A stretch of 64,000 nt of DNA from Pseudomonas kermanshahensis (GTDB lineage Bacteria; Pseudomonadota; Gammaproteobacteria; Pseudomonadales; Pseudomonadaceae), in the NCBI RefSeq assembly GCF_014269205.2, contig NZ_JABWRY020000001.1, positions 1,364,001-1,428,000 on the forward strand, given 5' to 3'. Below, piece by piece: positions 1-9,885 of this stretch. The position numbers and the translations under genes were made by a program. The notes beneath the pieces were generated by a model. That model ran no database searches. It was not told the origin of the DNA and saw only the letters and a list, made by a program, of their open reading frames with translations. The number at the start of each line of letters is the position of its first letter. Position 1 is the stretch's first letter.

Positions 1-2048
1 GGCGTCCGCGCTCGTTCCGCGAAATGGTCGGCCAGGCCCATGTGCTCAAGGCCTTGATCAATGCCTTGGACAACCAGCGCTTGCACCATGCCTACCTGTT
101 TACCGGCACCCGCGGTGTGGGCAAGACTACCATCGCCCGCATTATCGCCAAATGCCTGAACTGCGAAACCGGCATCACCTCGACGCCCTGCGGCACCTGT
201 TCAGTGTGCCGGGAAATCGACGAGGGCCGCTTCGTCGACCTGATCGAGATCGACGCCGCCAGCCGTACCAAGGTCGAAGACACTCGCGAGCTGCTGGATA
301 ACGTGCAATATGCCCCGAGCCGTGGGCGCTTCAAGGTCTACCTGATCGACGAAGTGCACATGCTCTCGACCCACTCGTTCAACGCCTTGCTCAAGACGCT
401 GGAAGAGCCGCCGCCCTACGTCAAGTTCATCCTCGCCACCACCGACCCGCAGAAGCTGCCAGCGACCATCCTGTCGCGCTGCCTGCAGTTCTCGCTGAAG
501 AACATGAGCCCGGAGCGGGTAGTCGAGCACCTCAGCCATGTGCTGACCGCCGAAAACGTGCCGTTCGAGCCAGATGCCCTGTGGCTGCTGGGCCGCGCCG
601 CCGACGGTTCGATGCGCGATGCCATGAGCTTGACTGACCAGGCCATCGCGTTTGGTGAAGGCAAGGTGCTGGCGGCCGATGTGCGGGCAATGCTCGGTAG
701 CCTCGACCATGGCCAGGTCTATGGCGTGCTGCAGGCGCTGCTAGAAGGCGATGCCCGCGCGCTGCTGGAGGCGGTGCGCAACCTTGCCGAGCAAGGGCCG
801 GACTGGAGCGGCGTGCTGGCCGAAATGCTCAACGTGCTGCACCGTGTCGCCATTGCCCAGGCTCTGCCGGAGGCGGTGGACAACGGCCAGGGCGACCGCG
901 ACCGCGTGTTGGCGCTGGCCTCGGCATTGCCGGCCGAGGACGTGCAGTTCTATTACCAGATGGGCCTGATTGGCCGCCGCGACCTGCCCTTGGCGCCAGA
1001 CCCGCGGGGTGGCTTCGAGATGGTCCTGTTGCGCATGCTGGCGTTCCGCCCGGCCGACACCGATGACGCGCCGAAACCGGTGCTAAAGCCGGTGGGGATC
1101 AGCCAAGCCACAGCTGATCCTGCAACACCGGTGGCAACTGCGGGAGTGGCCCATCAGCCAGCCGCAGCGCCCGTGGCGCCGGTTGTCGCGCAAGCGGTGG
1201 AGGTGCCGACCCCTGTAGCACTCGCTGTAGAGCCGACGCCTGCCGTTACCCAGCCAGCGCCAGTTGAACCTGCTGCGCCGGCACCCGCACCTGTCGAGGA
1301 CGTCATCGACCTGCCCTGGGAAGAGCCTGTAGCGCCCCCCGTGCCGGTTGCCGCCTCGCCGGTGCCTGTGGCTGAGCCAACACCTGAGCCAACACCCGCG
1401 CCCCAGCCAGCCATGGCCGAGCCGCAGCGCGAGCAGCCGGCCTACGACGAGCCGCCGTTCGACCCGTCGGCCTATGCTGCAGCGGGCATGGACCGCGACG
1501 ACGAACCGCCAGCGGACGAAGATTACTACGTAGGTGACAGCGACCCCGTCGGCTTCAGTTACCTCGATGAACTGGCCGAGCATGTTCAGGAAGAGCAGCG
1601 CAAGCCTGCTGCCGAACCGCTGCCGGCCGCCCAGCCGGCTACGGGCCTGGCCCTGCAATGGCTGGAATTATTCCCACAGTTGCCCGTCTCCGGTATGACA
1701 GGCAACATCGCCGCAAACTGTACGCTGATTGCCGCCGACGGCGACGACTGGCTGCTGCACCTGGACCCAGGCCAGGGCGCACTGTTCAACGCCACCCAGC
1801 AGCGGCGCTTGAACGACGCGCTCAATCAGCACCTGGGGCGCACCCTGAACCTGCGTATCGAGCTGATACGCCCTGAGCAGGAAACGCCGGCCCAGGCCGC
1901 CTCGCGCAAGCGTGCCGAGCGCCAGCAGGACGCCGTGGTGTCGATCGAGCAGGACCCGTTGATCCAGCAGATGATCAAGCAGTTCGGTGCCAAGGTGCGA
2001 CAGGATACTATTGAGCCTGTAGAGGCCCTGGCCAATCAGGGCCAGTAA
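1..2048 (+). CDS. dnaX: DNA polymerase III subunits gamma/tau, 5'-truncated by the window edge
   Basis: Clamp-loader ATPase of the replicative polymerase. The reading frame is open from base 3, and residues RPRSFRE precede the first ATG (24-26), as in the conserved DnaX N-terminus, so the true start lies upstream of the window. Visible motifs are Walker A GTRGVGKT, a four-Cys zinc module, Walker B LIDEVH and sensor-1 region LSRC. The AAA+ core is followed by a long Pro/Ala/Val-rich linker (about bases 1080-1520) and the tau-specific C-terminal domain that contacts DnaB and the polymerase. I saw no A-AAA-AAG slippery heptamer, so an E. coli-type frameshift producing gamma is not evident. ybaB and recR follow, the usual bacterial order. 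Confidence 0.97.
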   Translation, partial: RPRSFREMVGQAHVLKALINALDNQRLHHAYLFTGTRGVGKTTIARIIAKCLNCETGITSTPCGTCSVCREIDEGRFVDLIEIDAASRTKVEDTRELLDNVQYAPSRGRFKVYLIDEVHMLSTHSFNALLKTLEEPPPYVKFILATTDPQKLPATILSRCLQFSLKNMSPERVVEHLSHVLTAENVPFEPDALWLLGRAADGSMRDAMSLTDQAIAFGEGKVLAADVRAMLGSLDHGQVYGVLQALLEGDARALLEAVRNLAEQGPDWSGVLAEMLNVLHRVAIAQALPEAVDNGQGDRDRVLALASALPAEDVQFYYQMGLIGRRDLPLAPDPRGGFEMVLLRMLAFRPADTDDAPKPVLKPVGISQATADPATPVATAGVAHQPAAAPVAPVVAQAVEVPTPVALAVEPTPAVTQPAPVEPAAPAPAPVEDVIDLPWEEPVAPPVPVAASPVPVAEPTPEPTPAPQPAMAEPQREQPAYDEPPFDPSAYAAAGMDRDDEPPADEDYYVGDSDPVGFSYLDELAEHVQEEQRKPAAEPLPAAQPATGLALQWLELFPQLPVSGMTGNIAANCTLIAADGDDWLLHLDPGQGALFNATQQRRLNDALNQHLGRTLNLRIELIRPEQETPAQAASRKRAERQQDAVVSIEQDPLIQQMIKQFGAKVRQDTIEPVEALANQGQ

Positions 2049-2112
2049 CGGATAACCATGCGGCTGGCCCGGTGCCGGGCCGCATCACATGACCCAATCG
2101 AGGTATACCCCC

Positions 2113-2448
2113 ATGATGAAAGGTGGCATGGCCGGCCTGATGAAGCAGGCCCAGCAGATGCAGGAAAAAATGGCCAAGATGCAAGAAGAACTGGCCAACG
2201 CCGAAGTGACCGGCCAATCCGGTGGCGGCCTGGTGAGCGTGGTGATGACTGGTCGTCACGACGTTAAGCGCGTCAGCATCGACCAAAGCCTGATGTCGAC
2301 CGATGAAGACGACAAGGAAGTGCTTGAAGACCTGATCGCTGCTGCACTGAACGATGCGGTCCGTAAGGTCGAGCAGAGCAGCCAGGAAAAAATGGGCGGC
2401 ATGACCGCTGGCATGCAGTTGCCGCCAGGCTTCAAAATGCCGTTCTGA
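2113..2448 (+). CDS. ybaB: YbaB/EbfC family nucleoid-associated DNA-binding protein
   Basis: A small DNA-binding protein (111 aa) of the YbaB/EbfC family, which forms tweezer-like dimers. The N-terminal half is a Met/Gln/Glu-rich helix ([18 protein letters not shown]), and the end LPPGFKMPF is typical of Pseudomonas orthologues. The start at 2113 is chosen over the in-frame ATG at 2089 because GAGG (2100-2103) lies nine bases upstream and the family begins [10 protein letters not shown]. It sits between dnaX and recR, the widely conserved dnaX-ybaB-recR arrangement. Confidence 0.96.
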   Translation: MMKGGMAGLMKQAQQMQEKMAKMQEELANAEVTGQSGGGLVSVVMTGRHDVKRVSIDQSLMSTDEDDKEVLEDLIAAALNDAVRKVEQSSQEKMGGMTAGMQLPPGFKMPF

Positions 2449-2468
2449 TACACCTTTTGCGTCAAATG

Positions 2469-2498
2469 GGGAGCAACGGCCTTGGGGCCGTTGCTCCC
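2469..2498 (+). terminator. Hairpin between ybaB and recR
   Basis: A perfect 13-bp stem (GGGAGCAACGGCC at 2469-2481 with its complement at 2486-2498) closes a TTGG loop and is followed by a T-rich stretch (TTGTTC). It probably ends or attenuates dnaX-ybaB transcription before recR. Confidence 0.75.
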
Positions 2499-2536
2499 TT
2501 GTTCATTCTGTTCCCCCGACTTGCAGGCCTGCCTAC

Positions 2537-3139
2537 ATGAGCTTCAGCCCCCTGATCCGCCAACTGATCGATGCCTTGCGCACCCTGCCGGGTGTCGGCC
2601 AGAAAACCGCCCAGCGCATGGCCCTGCAGCTGCTTGAGCGTGACCGCAGCGGCGGCCTGCGGTTGGCTCAGGCGTTGACCCAGGCCATGGAGGGGGTTGG
2701 CCATTGCCGTCAGTGCCGCACCCTGACCGAGCAGGAACTCTGCCCGCAGTGCGCCGACCCGCGCCGTGACGACACGCAGTTGTGTGTGGTCGAAGGGCCG
2801 GTGGATGTGTATGCGGTGGAGCAGACTGGTTACCGCGGCCGCTATTTCGTGCTCAAGGGGCATCTGTCGCCGCTCGATGGCCTGGGGCCTGAGGCGATCG
2901 GCGTGCCGCAGCTGATGGCGCGAATCGAGGAGCAGGGCACCTTTACCGAGGTGATCCTGGCGACCAACCCGACGGTGGAAGGGGAGGCGACGGCGCATTA
3001 CATCGCGCAGTTGCTGAACGAGAAAGGCCTGGTGGCGTCGCGCATTGCCCACGGTGTGCCGCTGGGTGGCGAGCTGGAGCTGGTGGATGGCGGGACATTG
3101 GCGCATGCCTTTGCGGGGCGCAGGCCGATTTCGCTGTGA
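2537..3139 (+). CDS. recR: Recombination mediator protein RecR
   Basis: RecFOR-pathway protein (200 aa) that loads RecA onto SSB-coated gapped DNA. An N-terminal helix-hairpin-helix ([13 protein letters not shown], residues 18-30) is followed by a four-Cys zinc finger (C57, C60, C69, C72). A Toprim domain begins near VVEGPVDV (residues 84-91). Length and domain order match the family. It ends in a REP pair that separates it from convergent apt. Confidence 0.97.
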   Translation: MSFSPLIRQLIDALRTLPGVGQKTAQRMALQLLERDRSGGLRLAQALTQAMEGVGHCRQCRTLTEQELCPQCADPRRDDTQLCVVEGPVDVYAVEQTGYRGRYFVLKGHLSPLDGLGPEAIGVPQLMARIEEQGTFTEVILATNPTVEGEATAHYIAQLLNEKGLVASRIAHGVPLGGELELVDGGTLAHAFAGRRPISL

Positions 3140-3150
3140 TTCGAAACAGT

Positions 3151-3271
3151 GGGGCCGCTGTGCGGCCCATTCGCGGGACAAGCCCGCTCCCACAGGTACT
3201 GCGGTACCTCAAAGGCCTTCACAAGACCTCTAGGAGCGGGCTTGTCCCGCGAATGGGTGGCAACGCCGCCC
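3151..3271. repeat. Inverted pair of Pseudomonas REP elements (recR/apt)
   Basis: Two REP units in opposite orientation (about 3151-3196 and 3231-3271), sharing the palindromic core GCGGGACAAGCCCGCTCC. They fill the gap between convergent recR and apt and may act as a bidirectional terminator. The sequence matches the REP class described for P. putida. Confidence 0.85.
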
Positions 3272-3282
3272 CTGAATACGAC

Positions 3283-3831
3283 TCAGTATTCGTTCAGCGA
3301 AAACTCGGTCAGGCAGAAGGTCGGCACACCCGCAGCCTGCAGCCGGCGCGAACCCTCCAGCTCCGGCAGGTCAATGATCGCTGCCGCTTCAAATACCTGA
3401 GCCCCGGTACGGCGCACCAGGTTGGCTGCCGCCAGCAGGGTGCCGCCAGTGGCAATCAGGTCATCGAAAATCAACACCGAGTCGCCTTCGCACAGGCTGT
3501 CGGCATGCACTTCGAGGAAGGCCTCGCCGTACTCGGTCTGATAACCCTCGCTCAGCACGTCAGCCGGCAGCTTGCCCTGTTTGCGGAACAGGATCAGCGG
3601 CTTGTTCAGCTGGTGGGCGATGATTGAGCCGATCAGGAAGCCGCGCGCGTCCATGGCGCCGATGTGGCTGAACTCAGCCTCGACATAACGCTCGATGAAC
3701 TGGTCGGCGACATAGCGCAGCCCGCGTGGGGATTGGAACAGCGGGGTGATGTCGCGAAAGATCACACCCGGTTTGGGGAAGTCCACTACCGGGCGGATCA
3801 GGGCTTTGAGGTCGAAGGCTTCGCTATGCAT
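3283..3831 (-). CDS. apt: Adenine phosphoribosyltransferase
   Basis: Purine salvage enzyme making AMP from adenine and PRPP in the cytoplasm (182 aa). The PRPP-binding motif [12 protein letters not shown] lies at residues 119-130. FRDITPLFQ near the N-terminus and FRKQGKLPA are also conserved in Apt. Length is as expected. It lies upstream of anr on the same strand map but is transcribed away from recR. Confidence 0.96.
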   Translation of the reverse strand: MHSEAFDLKALIRPVVDFPKPGVIFRDITPLFQSPRGLRYVADQFIERYVEAEFSHIGAMDARGFLIGSIIAHQLNKPLILFRKQGKLPADVLSEGYQTEYGEAFLEVHADSLCEGDSVLIFDDLIATGGTLLAAANLVRRTGAQVFEAAAIIDLPELEGSRRLQAAGVPTFCLTEFSLNEY

Positions 3832-3884
3832 TGTTGCGGGTATCCTGGAAAAACGATGGCGCCAGTATACCCGTTAACAAAGGC

Positions 3885-4619
3885 TCAGGCCTCCATTGCA
3901 CCGCCGGCCAGCGCGCACAACTGAATCGGGTCGAGGATATGCACTTCCTTGCCTTCGGCGCGAATCAGGCCGTTTTGCTGGAAGCGGGTGAAGACCCGCG
4001 ACACGGTTTCCACCGCCAGGCCCAGGTAATTGCCGATTTCGTTGCGCGACATGCTCAGGCGGAACTGGTTAGCCGAGTAGCCACGTGCGCGGAAGCGTGC
4101 GGACAGGTTGACCAGGAAGGTGGCAATGCGTTCGTCGGCGGTTTTCTTTGACAGCAGCAGCATCATTTGCTGGTCGTCGCGGATCTCGCGGCTCATCACA
4201 CGCATCAGCTGACGACGCAACTGCGGCAATTGCACCGAGAGTTCGTCGAGGCGTTCGAAGGGGATTTCGCACACCGACGTAGTCTCTTGGGCCTGGGCCG
4301 ACACCGGGTAGGCTTCGGTGTCCATGCCGGACAGGCCGACCAGTTCGCTGGGCAGGTGGAAGCCGGTGATCTGCTCTTCGCCGCTGTCGCTGAGGCTGAA
4401 GGTTTTGAGGGCGCCGGAACGTACTGCGTAGACCGAGCCGAAATTGTCACCCTGGCGGAACAGGAACTCGCCTTTCTTCAGCGGCCGTCCACGTTTGACG
4501 ATTTCATCCAGTGCTTCCATGTCTTCCAGGTTCAGCGAAAGAGGCAGGCACAGGGGGGCCAGGCTGCAATCCTTGCAATGGGCCTGGGTATGTGGGCGCA
4601 GTTTAACTGGCTCGGACAT
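3885..4619 (-). CDS. anr: Anaerobic regulator ANR (FNR/CRP family)
   Basis: Oxygen-sensing transcription factor of 244 aa. C15, C18, C24 and C117 fit the four [4Fe-4S] ligands of FNR. A cyclic-nucleotide-like sensory domain (about 35-130) and a dimerisation helix precede a helix-turn-helix (191-213). The recognition helix carries E204, S207 and R208, as in FNR, so it should bind TTGAT-N4-ATCAA. The start at 4619 rather than a further 50 codons upstream fits the family length and an AAGGA ribosome site. Targets visible in this window are hemN and the first cbb3 operon. Confidence 0.96.
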   Translation of the reverse strand: MSEPVKLRPHTQAHCKDCSLAPLCLPLSLNLEDMEALDEIVKRGRPLKKGEFLFRQGDNFGSVYAVRSGALKTFSLSDSGEEQITGFHLPSELVGLSGMDTEAYPVSAQAQETTSVCEIPFERLDELSVQLPQLRRQLMRVMSREIRDDQQMMLLLSKKTADERIATFLVNLSARFRARGYSANQFRLSMSRNEIGNYLGLAVETVSRVFTRFQQNGLIRAEGKEVHILDPIQLCALAGGAMEA

Positions 4620-4805
4620 TTTCAATCGATCCTTGTGGGAAAGCACACATAAGACGTAAGGGTAACTCACGGCGTAGGTTGTAGGCCAGCGTGCGCTATT
4701 GTGGAGCGTGCTGGCGAAGCCGCGGCGGGTGCGCGCCGAGGCCTTTCGTGTACCCATAGTGTGCCGCACAAGCCCACTTGTCCATGCGGTTGAACGTCTC
4801 GCTTT

Positions 4806-6188
4806 TCAGATGACCCGTGAGAAGCGCTGGCGGTTTTGCATCGCCAGGTAGGCGTCGAACACCATGCACACCGAGCGCGCCAACAGGCGGCCGGCGGGCA
4901 GGATGCGGATGCCCTTGTCGTCCAGGCTGATCAGGCCATCACGCTGCAAGGTCAGCAGTTCTGGCCAAAGGTCATTGAAGTAACCGCGAAAATCGATGGT
5001 GAAGGCCTGTTCGATCGGCTCGTAGTCCAGTTCGAAATGGCAGATCAACTGCTGGATCACTGCCCGGCGCAGGCGATCGTCGTGGTTGCACAGCAGGCCG
5101 CGCTGGGTGGCCAGTTGGGCGTTGGAGAGGCTGTCCTGGTAGGTGTTGAGGTCGCTGCTGTTCTGGCAATAGAGGTCGCCGATCTGGCTGATGGCAGACA
5201 CCCCCAGGCCGATCAGGTCGCAATGGCCATGGGTGGTGTAGCCCTGGAAGTTGCGTTGCAGGGTGCCTTCTTCCTGGGCCATGGCCAGCTCATCGTCGGG
5301 CAGGGCGAAGTGGTCCATGCCGATGTAGCGGTAACCGGCAGCGGTCAGCTGGTCGATGGTGGCATGCAGCATCTCGAGCTTGGCTGACGGGCTCGGCAGG
5401 TCATTGTTGTCGATGCGTCGCTGAGGCATGAAACGCTCGGGCAGGTGGGCGTAGTTGAACACCGACAGGCGGTCGGGTTGCAGGCGGATCACCTCTTCGA
5501 CGGTGCGGGCAAAGCCTTCCGGGGTCTGTTTGGGCAGGCCGTAGATCAAGTCCAGGTTGATCGAGCGGAACTGCAAGGTACGCGCCGCCTCGATCAGGGT
5601 GCGGGTCTGCTCCAGGCTCTGCAGGCGGTTGACCGCCCGCTGCACGGCCGGGTCCAGGTCCTGCACGCCCAGGCTGACACGGTTGAAGCCCAGCTCGCGG
5701 AGCAGGCCCATGGTCGACCAGTCGGCTTCGCGTGGGTCGATTTCGATGCCGTAGTCGCCGGAATCATCGTCCAGCAGGTTGAAGTGCTGACGCAGGGTGG
5801 CCATCAGCTGGCGCAATTCCACGGGGCTGAGGAAGGTGGGCGTGCCGCCGCCGAAGTGCAGTTGCTCGACCCGTTGCTTGGGGTCCAGGTGGCAGGCGAT
5901 CAGCTGGATTTCCTGCTCCAGGCGTTGCAGGTAGGGCGCAGCGCGGCCACGGTCCTTGGTGATGACTTTGTTGCAGGCGCAGTAGTAGCAGATGTTGGCG
6001 CAAAACGGCACGTGCACGTACAGCGACAACGGGCGCACCGCCCGGCGGCTCTCGCGCAGCGCGTGGAGCAGGTCGAACGAGCCCACTTCGCTGTGCAGTT
6101 GCACGGCGGTCGGGTAGGAGGTGTAGCGTGGTCCGGCCAGGTCGTAGCGGCGGATCAGGTCGGTGTCCCAACGTAGGTCGTCGAGCAT
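4806..6188 (-). CDS. hemN: Oxygen-independent coproporphyrinogen III oxidase (radical SAM)
   Basis: Converts coproporphyrinogen III to protoporphyrinogen IX without oxygen, using radical SAM chemistry, for haem synthesis at low oxygen. The [4Fe-4S] motif C-x3-C-x2-C-x-C is at C63, C67, C70 and C72. The SAM-contact motif FGGGTPTFL follows, and the HemN C-terminal domain is present. The start at 6188 gives 460 aa, the usual length, and matches the conserved N-terminus MLDDLRWD. A perfect ANR box lies about 64 bp upstream. Its place beside anr and the cbb3 genes fits a microaerobic role. Confidence 0.97.
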   Translation of the reverse strand: MLDDLRWDTDLIRRYDLAGPRYTSYPTAVQLHSEVGSFDLLHALRESRRAVRPLSLYVHVPFCANICYYCACNKVITKDRGRAAPYLQRLEQEIQLIACHLDPKQRVEQLHFGGGTPTFLSPVELRQLMATLRQHFNLLDDDSGDYGIEIDPREADWSTMGLLRELGFNRVSLGVQDLDPAVQRAVNRLQSLEQTRTLIEAARTLQFRSINLDLIYGLPKQTPEGFARTVEEVIRLQPDRLSVFNYAHLPERFMPQRRIDNNDLPSPSAKLEMLHATIDQLTAAGYRYIGMDHFALPDDELAMAQEEGTLQRNFQGYTTHGHCDLIGLGVSAISQIGDLYCQNSSDLNTYQDSLSNAQLATQRGLLCNHDDRLRRAVIQQLICHFELDYEPIEQAFTIDFRGYFNDLWPELLTLQRDGLISLDDKGIRILPAGRLLARSVCMVFDAYLAMQNRQRFSRVI

Positions 6189-6251
6189 GTGGGCGGTCCC
6201 CGGATAGAGCGAGCAGTGTCCGGAGTCTATGGCCGTCTGTAGGAATCTGTG

Positions 6252-6265
6252 TTGATTTGTATCAA
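6252..6265 (-). promoter_or_regulatory. Perfect ANR/FNR box upstream of hemN
   Basis: TTGATTTGTATCAA matches the consensus TTGAT-N4-ATCAA at 10 of 10 positions. If the box is centred at -41.5, transcription starts near 6217 with a leader of about 29 nt, which suits a class II activator site. Confidence 0.88.
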
Positions 6266-6273
6266 GAGCCTTT

Positions 6274-6390
6274 AGGGCCGCTGAGCGGCCCATCGCCGGC
6301 AAGCCAGCTCCCACAGGGGCCTCACTGCCTCAAGGCTTGTGCTGTAGCAGTGGGCGCTGGCTTGCCGGCGATGGGCTGCACAGCAGCCCG
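6274..6390. repeat. Inverted REP pair between hemN and the SafE-like gene
   Basis: Two facing palindromic units with core CGCCGGCAAGCCAGCTCCCA (about 6274-6318, and its inverse at 6342-6390). This is the CGCCGGC variant of the local REP family. It ends two bases before the stop codon of the next gene. Confidence 0.8.
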
Positions 6391-6392
6391 CT

Positions 6393-7076
6393 TCAGTGCC
6401 CCATCAACCAATGCTGGTGTGGCCCAGGCAGCGTCCACAGGCCAAACAGGATGACCAGCAAGCCACCCGCCATGCGCACGCTGCGCCGTCGCAACAGGCT
6501 GCTGACCCGCTCCGCCGCCAAGCCCGTGGCCAGCAATACCGGCCAGGTGCCCAGCCCGAAGGCTAGCATCAACGCGGCGCTGTACCCCGCATTCCCCTGG
6601 CTCGCAGCCCACAGCAACGTGCTGTACACCAGCCCGCACGGCAACCAGCCCCACAAGGCCCCCAGCAACAAGGCGCGCGGCAGGCTCGACACCGGCAGCA
6701 GGCGCGAGGCGACTGGTTGGATATGCCGCCACAGCCCTCGACCCAGGGCCTCGATACGGGTCAACCCGCTCCACCAGCCGGCCAGGTATAGCCCCATGGC
6801 AATCAACAGCAACGCGGCTACCACCCGCAGCGCCAGGGCGGCCGGGCTGCTGGCCACGGCCCAGCCAGCCAGGCCCACCAGCAGGCCGGCGCAGGTATAG
6901 CTGAGAATGCGCCCGATGTTGTACGCCAACAGCAGCTGCAAGCGTCGGCCGCGTTGCTCGGGCGGGATGGCCAGGGTCAGCGCGCCCATCAGGCCGCCGC
7001 ACATGCCCAGGCAGTGGCCGCCACCGAGCAGGCCAAGGATCAGCGCCGAGCCGAGCAGGGGCAGCAGGTCAGGCAC
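6393..7076 (-). CDS. DsbD_2/SafE-like membrane protein of the cbb3 assembly cluster
   Basis: Polytopic membrane protein (227 aa, about six hydrophobic segments). The signature GGGHCLGMCGGLMGAL near the N-terminus is typical of the sulfite-exporter/DsbD_2-like (UreH-type) proteins that often sit beside cco genes. The two cysteines in this motif could handle copper or thiols, which is inference. The start is a GTG (7074-7076) overlapping the end of ccoS by 8 nt, implying translational coupling. An ORF extends further upstream, but that part only antisenses or overlaps ccoS and has low-quality sequence. The exact substrate is unknown. Confidence 0.82.
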   Translation of the reverse strand: MPDLLPLLGSALILGLLGGGHCLGMCGGLMGALTLAIPPEQRGRRLQLLLAYNIGRILSYTCAGLLVGLAGWAVASSPAALALRVVAALLLIAMGLYLAGWWSGLTRIEALGRGLWRHIQPVASRLLPVSSLPRALLLGALWGWLPCGLVYSTLLWAASQGNAGYSAALMLAFGLGTWPVLLATGLAAERVSSLLRRRSVRMAGGLLVILFGLWTLPGPHQHWLMGH

Positions 7077-7284
7077 GGGGTGGGGGTTCCTTGTCGTCTT
7101 CGGCCAGGCTGTCGTCCGGCTTGACCGCTGCCTGGTGGCGCGGGTCCTGGTCGTCGAACAGGATGCTGTGGGCAGGGCCTTCGAGGTCGTCGTACTGGCC
7201 GCTGTCCACCGCCCAGAAGAAGATGTACACGGCGACGCCGACAAGCAGCAGGGCGGCCGGGATCATGACATAGAGGGCTGGCAT
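7069..7284 (-). CDS. ccoS: cbb3 oxidase maturation protein CcoS
   Basis: Small one-helix membrane protein (71 aa) needed to insert redox cofactors (haem b, CuB) into CcoN. Residues 3-25 are hydrophobic (YVMIPAALLLVGVAVYIFFW), followed by the conserved SGQYDDLEGPAHSILFDD region. It lies 13 bp downstream of ccoI and overlaps the next gene, so it belongs to the ccoGHIS operon. Confidence 0.93.
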   Translation of the reverse strand: MPALYVMIPAALLLVGVAVYIFFWAVDSGQYDDLEGPAHSILFDDQDPRHQAAVKPDDSLAEDDKEPPPRA

Positions 7285-7297
7285 GGGCGGCTCCTGA

Positions 7298-9742
7298 TCA
7301 GGCGGTGGCGGGTTGCGGGTGGCTGCTGGAGGCCGCCACGCCTGGCAGCCGGGTCAGGCGCAGGGCGTTGAGGACCACGATCAGCGAGCTCACCGACATG
7401 CCGATGGCCGCCCACACGGGCGTGATCCAGCCGAGCGCGGCAAACGGCAACATGAGGCCATTATACAGGGTCGCCCACAGCAGGTTCTCGAGGATGTTGC
7501 GGCGCGTGCGGCGGGCCAGGTCGAAGGCCTGTACCAGCGCCTGCAGGCGGTTGGACAGCAGCACCGCATCGGCGCTGGTCTTGGCCAGGTCAGTGGCGCT
7601 GCCCATGGCGATGCTGATGTCGGCGGCAGCCAGCACCGGCACGTCGTTGACCCCATCACCCAGCATCAGCACCTTGCGGCCAGCGGCTTGCAGCGCCTTG
7701 AGCCGGTCCAGCTTGTCGTCCGGGCGCAGGCCGCCGATGGCCTGGTCGATGCCCAGTTGCGCCGCCACTTCGGCGACCATCGGCGAGCTGTCACCCGACA
7801 GCAGCAGCGTCCGCCAGCCCCGCGCCTTGCAGGCGGCGAGCAGGGCCGGGGCATCATCGCGCAGGCGGTCATCGAGGCCGAACCAGGCCAGCGGCCCTTG
7901 GCGATCACCCAGCAGCAGCCATTGGCCGCGTGGCTCGGGCACGCCGGGGATTTCTGCGCCACTCAGGGCGCACACGAACGTGGCCTGGCCGATACGCAGG
8001 CGTTGGCCGTCAACCAGCCCCTCCAGGCCCAGGCCTGGCACGGTCTGCACGTCGTCGGCGGGCGCGGCGGTGCGGCCGAAAGCGCGTGCGATGGGGTGTT
8101 CGGAGCGGTTTTCCAGGGCGGCGGCCAGGGCCAGGCAACGGTCGGCGGCCAGGTCGGCCAGCGGGCGAATGCTGCGCAGGGTCAGGCGGCCTTCGGTGAG
8201 CGTGCCGGTCTTGTCGAAGATGACCGTGTCGATCTGGTTGAGGCCTTCGAGCACGTGGCCGCGGGTCACCAGCAGGCCGAGTTTGTGCAGGGTGCCGGTG
8301 GCGGCGGTAAGGGCCGTGGGCGTGGCCAGGGACAAGGCGCAAGGGCAGGTCGCCACCAGCATGGCCAGCACGATCCAGAAGGCGCGGTCCGGGGCCAGGT
8401 GCCACCACCACAGGCCGATGGCCACGGCGGCTATCAAGGTAAACAGCAAGAACCACTGCGAAGCGCGGTCGGCGATCTCGGCCAGGCGCGGTTTTTCGGT
8501 CTGCGCGCGTTCCAGCAGGCGGACGATGGCCGACAGCCGCGAGTCGTGGCCGAGGGCTTCGACTTCCACGTTCAGGGTGCTCTCGACGTTCAGGGTGCCA
8601 CCGGTGACCCGCTCGCCGACGCGACGCGGCTGCGGCAGGTATTCGCCGGTCAGCAGTGACTCGTCGACGCTGGAGCGGCCTTCGACGATGCGCCCATCGG
8701 CGGGGATTACCGCGCCGGGCAGGACTTGCACCGTGTCGCCGCGCTGCAGTTCGCTGAGCAGGATGCGCTCGGCACGGCCGATAACGTCCAGGCGCAGGCA
8801 CGAGGCGGGCAGCAGGTTGACCAGTTGCGCGGTGGCCGCCGCGGTGCGCTCGCGGGCACGTCGCTCAAGGTAGCGACCGGTCAGCAGGAACAGGGCAAAC
8901 ATGCCGACGGTATCGAAATACAGCTCGCCGCTGCCGCTGATCGCGGTCCAGATCCCGGCGCCGAACGCCAGGGCGATGGCCAGCGATACCGAGACGTCCA
9001 TGGTCAGGTGACGGGTGCGCAGGTCGCGCGCTGCGCCTTTGAAGAATGGCGCGCAGCTGTAGAACACGATCGGGATGGTCAGAAACAGCGCGACCCAGCG
9101 CAGGATGGTGTGCAGCTCGGGCGACAGGTCGATGTTGAATTCGGGCCAGGTGGCCATGGTTGCCATCATCGCCTGGAACCACAGCAGCCCGGCGACACCC
9201 AGGCGCCGTAAGGCGCTGCGGTTCTCCCGGGCCAGCTGTTCGGCGGCCTGGTCGGGTTGGTAGGGGTGGGCGGCGTAGCCGATCTGGCGCAGCTCGGCGA
9301 GCAGGCGCGAGAGGGGCAGCTGGTGGTCGTCCCAGGCCAGCAGCAGGCGGTGATTGGACAGGTTCAGGCGTGCTTCGGTGACCCCGGGCAGGTTGCGCAG
9401 GTGCTTTTCGATCAGCCAGCCGCAGGCGGCGCAACTGATGCCCTCGACCAGCAAGGTGGCTTCGGCCAGTTCGCCGGCGTGGCGGACGAAGGTTTGTTGC
9501 ACGTCGCTGCGGTCGTAGAGCGCCAGTTCATCCTGCAGTTGCCTGGGCAAGGCTTCGGGGTTGGCGCTGGTGTCACTGCGGTGTTGGTAATAGTGCTCCA
9601 GGCCCCCGGCGACGATGGACTCGGCCACTGCCTGGCAGCCTGGGCAGCAGAACTGCCGTGGCTCGCCGAGGACCACGGCGGTGAAGCGGTTGCCGGCGGG
9701 GACGGGCAGGGCGCAGTGGTAGCAGGGGGTGGGTTGGGTCAT
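7298..9742 (-). CDS. ccoI: Copper-exporting-type P1B ATPase CcoI
   Basis: P-type ATPase (814 aa) that moves copper across the inner membrane for cbb3 oxidase assembly. An N-terminal Cys-rich segment (C7, C10, C32, C33, C36) is followed by a heavy-metal-associated domain with C104-x2-C107. The membrane motif CPC is at 466-468, the phosphorylation motif DKTGT at 510-514, and the hinge motif GDGVND is near the C-terminus. The start at 9742 ([10 protein letters not shown]) is preferred over an ATG five codons upstream on family similarity. Neither has a strong ribosome site. Confidence 0.95.
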   Translation of the reverse strand: MTQPTPCYHCALPVPAGNRFTAVVLGEPRQFCCPGCQAVAESIVAGGLEHYYQHRSDTSANPEALPRQLQDELALYDRSDVQQTFVRHAGELAEATLLVEGISCAACGWLIEKHLRNLPGVTEARLNLSNHRLLLAWDDHQLPLSRLLAELRQIGYAAHPYQPDQAAEQLARENRSALRRLGVAGLLWFQAMMATMATWPEFNIDLSPELHTILRWVALFLTIPIVFYSCAPFFKGAARDLRTRHLTMDVSVSLAIALAFGAGIWTAISGSGELYFDTVGMFALFLLTGRYLERRARERTAAATAQLVNLLPASCLRLDVIGRAERILLSELQRGDTVQVLPGAVIPADGRIVEGRSSVDESLLTGEYLPQPRRVGERVTGGTLNVESTLNVEVEALGHDSRLSAIVRLLERAQTEKPRLAEIADRASQWFLLFTLIAAVAIGLWWWHLAPDRAFWIVLAMLVATCPCALSLATPTALTAATGTLHKLGLLVTRGHVLEGLNQIDTVIFDKTGTLTEGRLTLRSIRPLADLAADRCLALAAALENRSEHPIARAFGRTAAPADDVQTVPGLGLEGLVDGQRLRIGQATFVCALSGAEIPGVPEPRGQWLLLGDRQGPLAWFGLDDRLRDDAPALLAACKARGWRTLLLSGDSSPMVAEVAAQLGIDQAIGGLRPDDKLDRLKALQAAGRKVLMLGDGVNDVPVLAAADISIAMGSATDLAKTSADAVLLSNRLQALVQAFDLARRTRRNILENLLWATLYNGLMLPFAALGWITPVWAAIGMSVSSLIVVLNALRLTRLPGVAASSSHPQPATA

Positions 9743-9775
9743 AAGGCGAGCACGCATTGACTGTCAGGGACGGGT

Positions 9776-9868
9776 CCTGTGGGAGCGGGCTTGCCCCGCG
9801 AATGGGCCGGCATGGGCGACATCATAAGCAGGCTTGGCCCTTTCGCGGGGCAAGCCCGCTCCCACAGG
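9776..9868. repeat. Inverted REP pair between ccoI and ccoH
   Basis: Two facing units with core GGGAGCGGGCTTGCCCCGCG (9776-9810, and its inverse at 9836-9868). They lie inside the ccoGHIS operon and may stabilise or attenuate the transcript between ccoH and ccoI. Confidence 0.85.
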
Positions 9869-9885
9869 TAGAGAAAGTGTCGCGA

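Noticed and set aside
1..2048. Programmed frameshift in dnaX producing gamma
   Set aside because: No A-AAA-AAG heptamer was found in the coding sequence.
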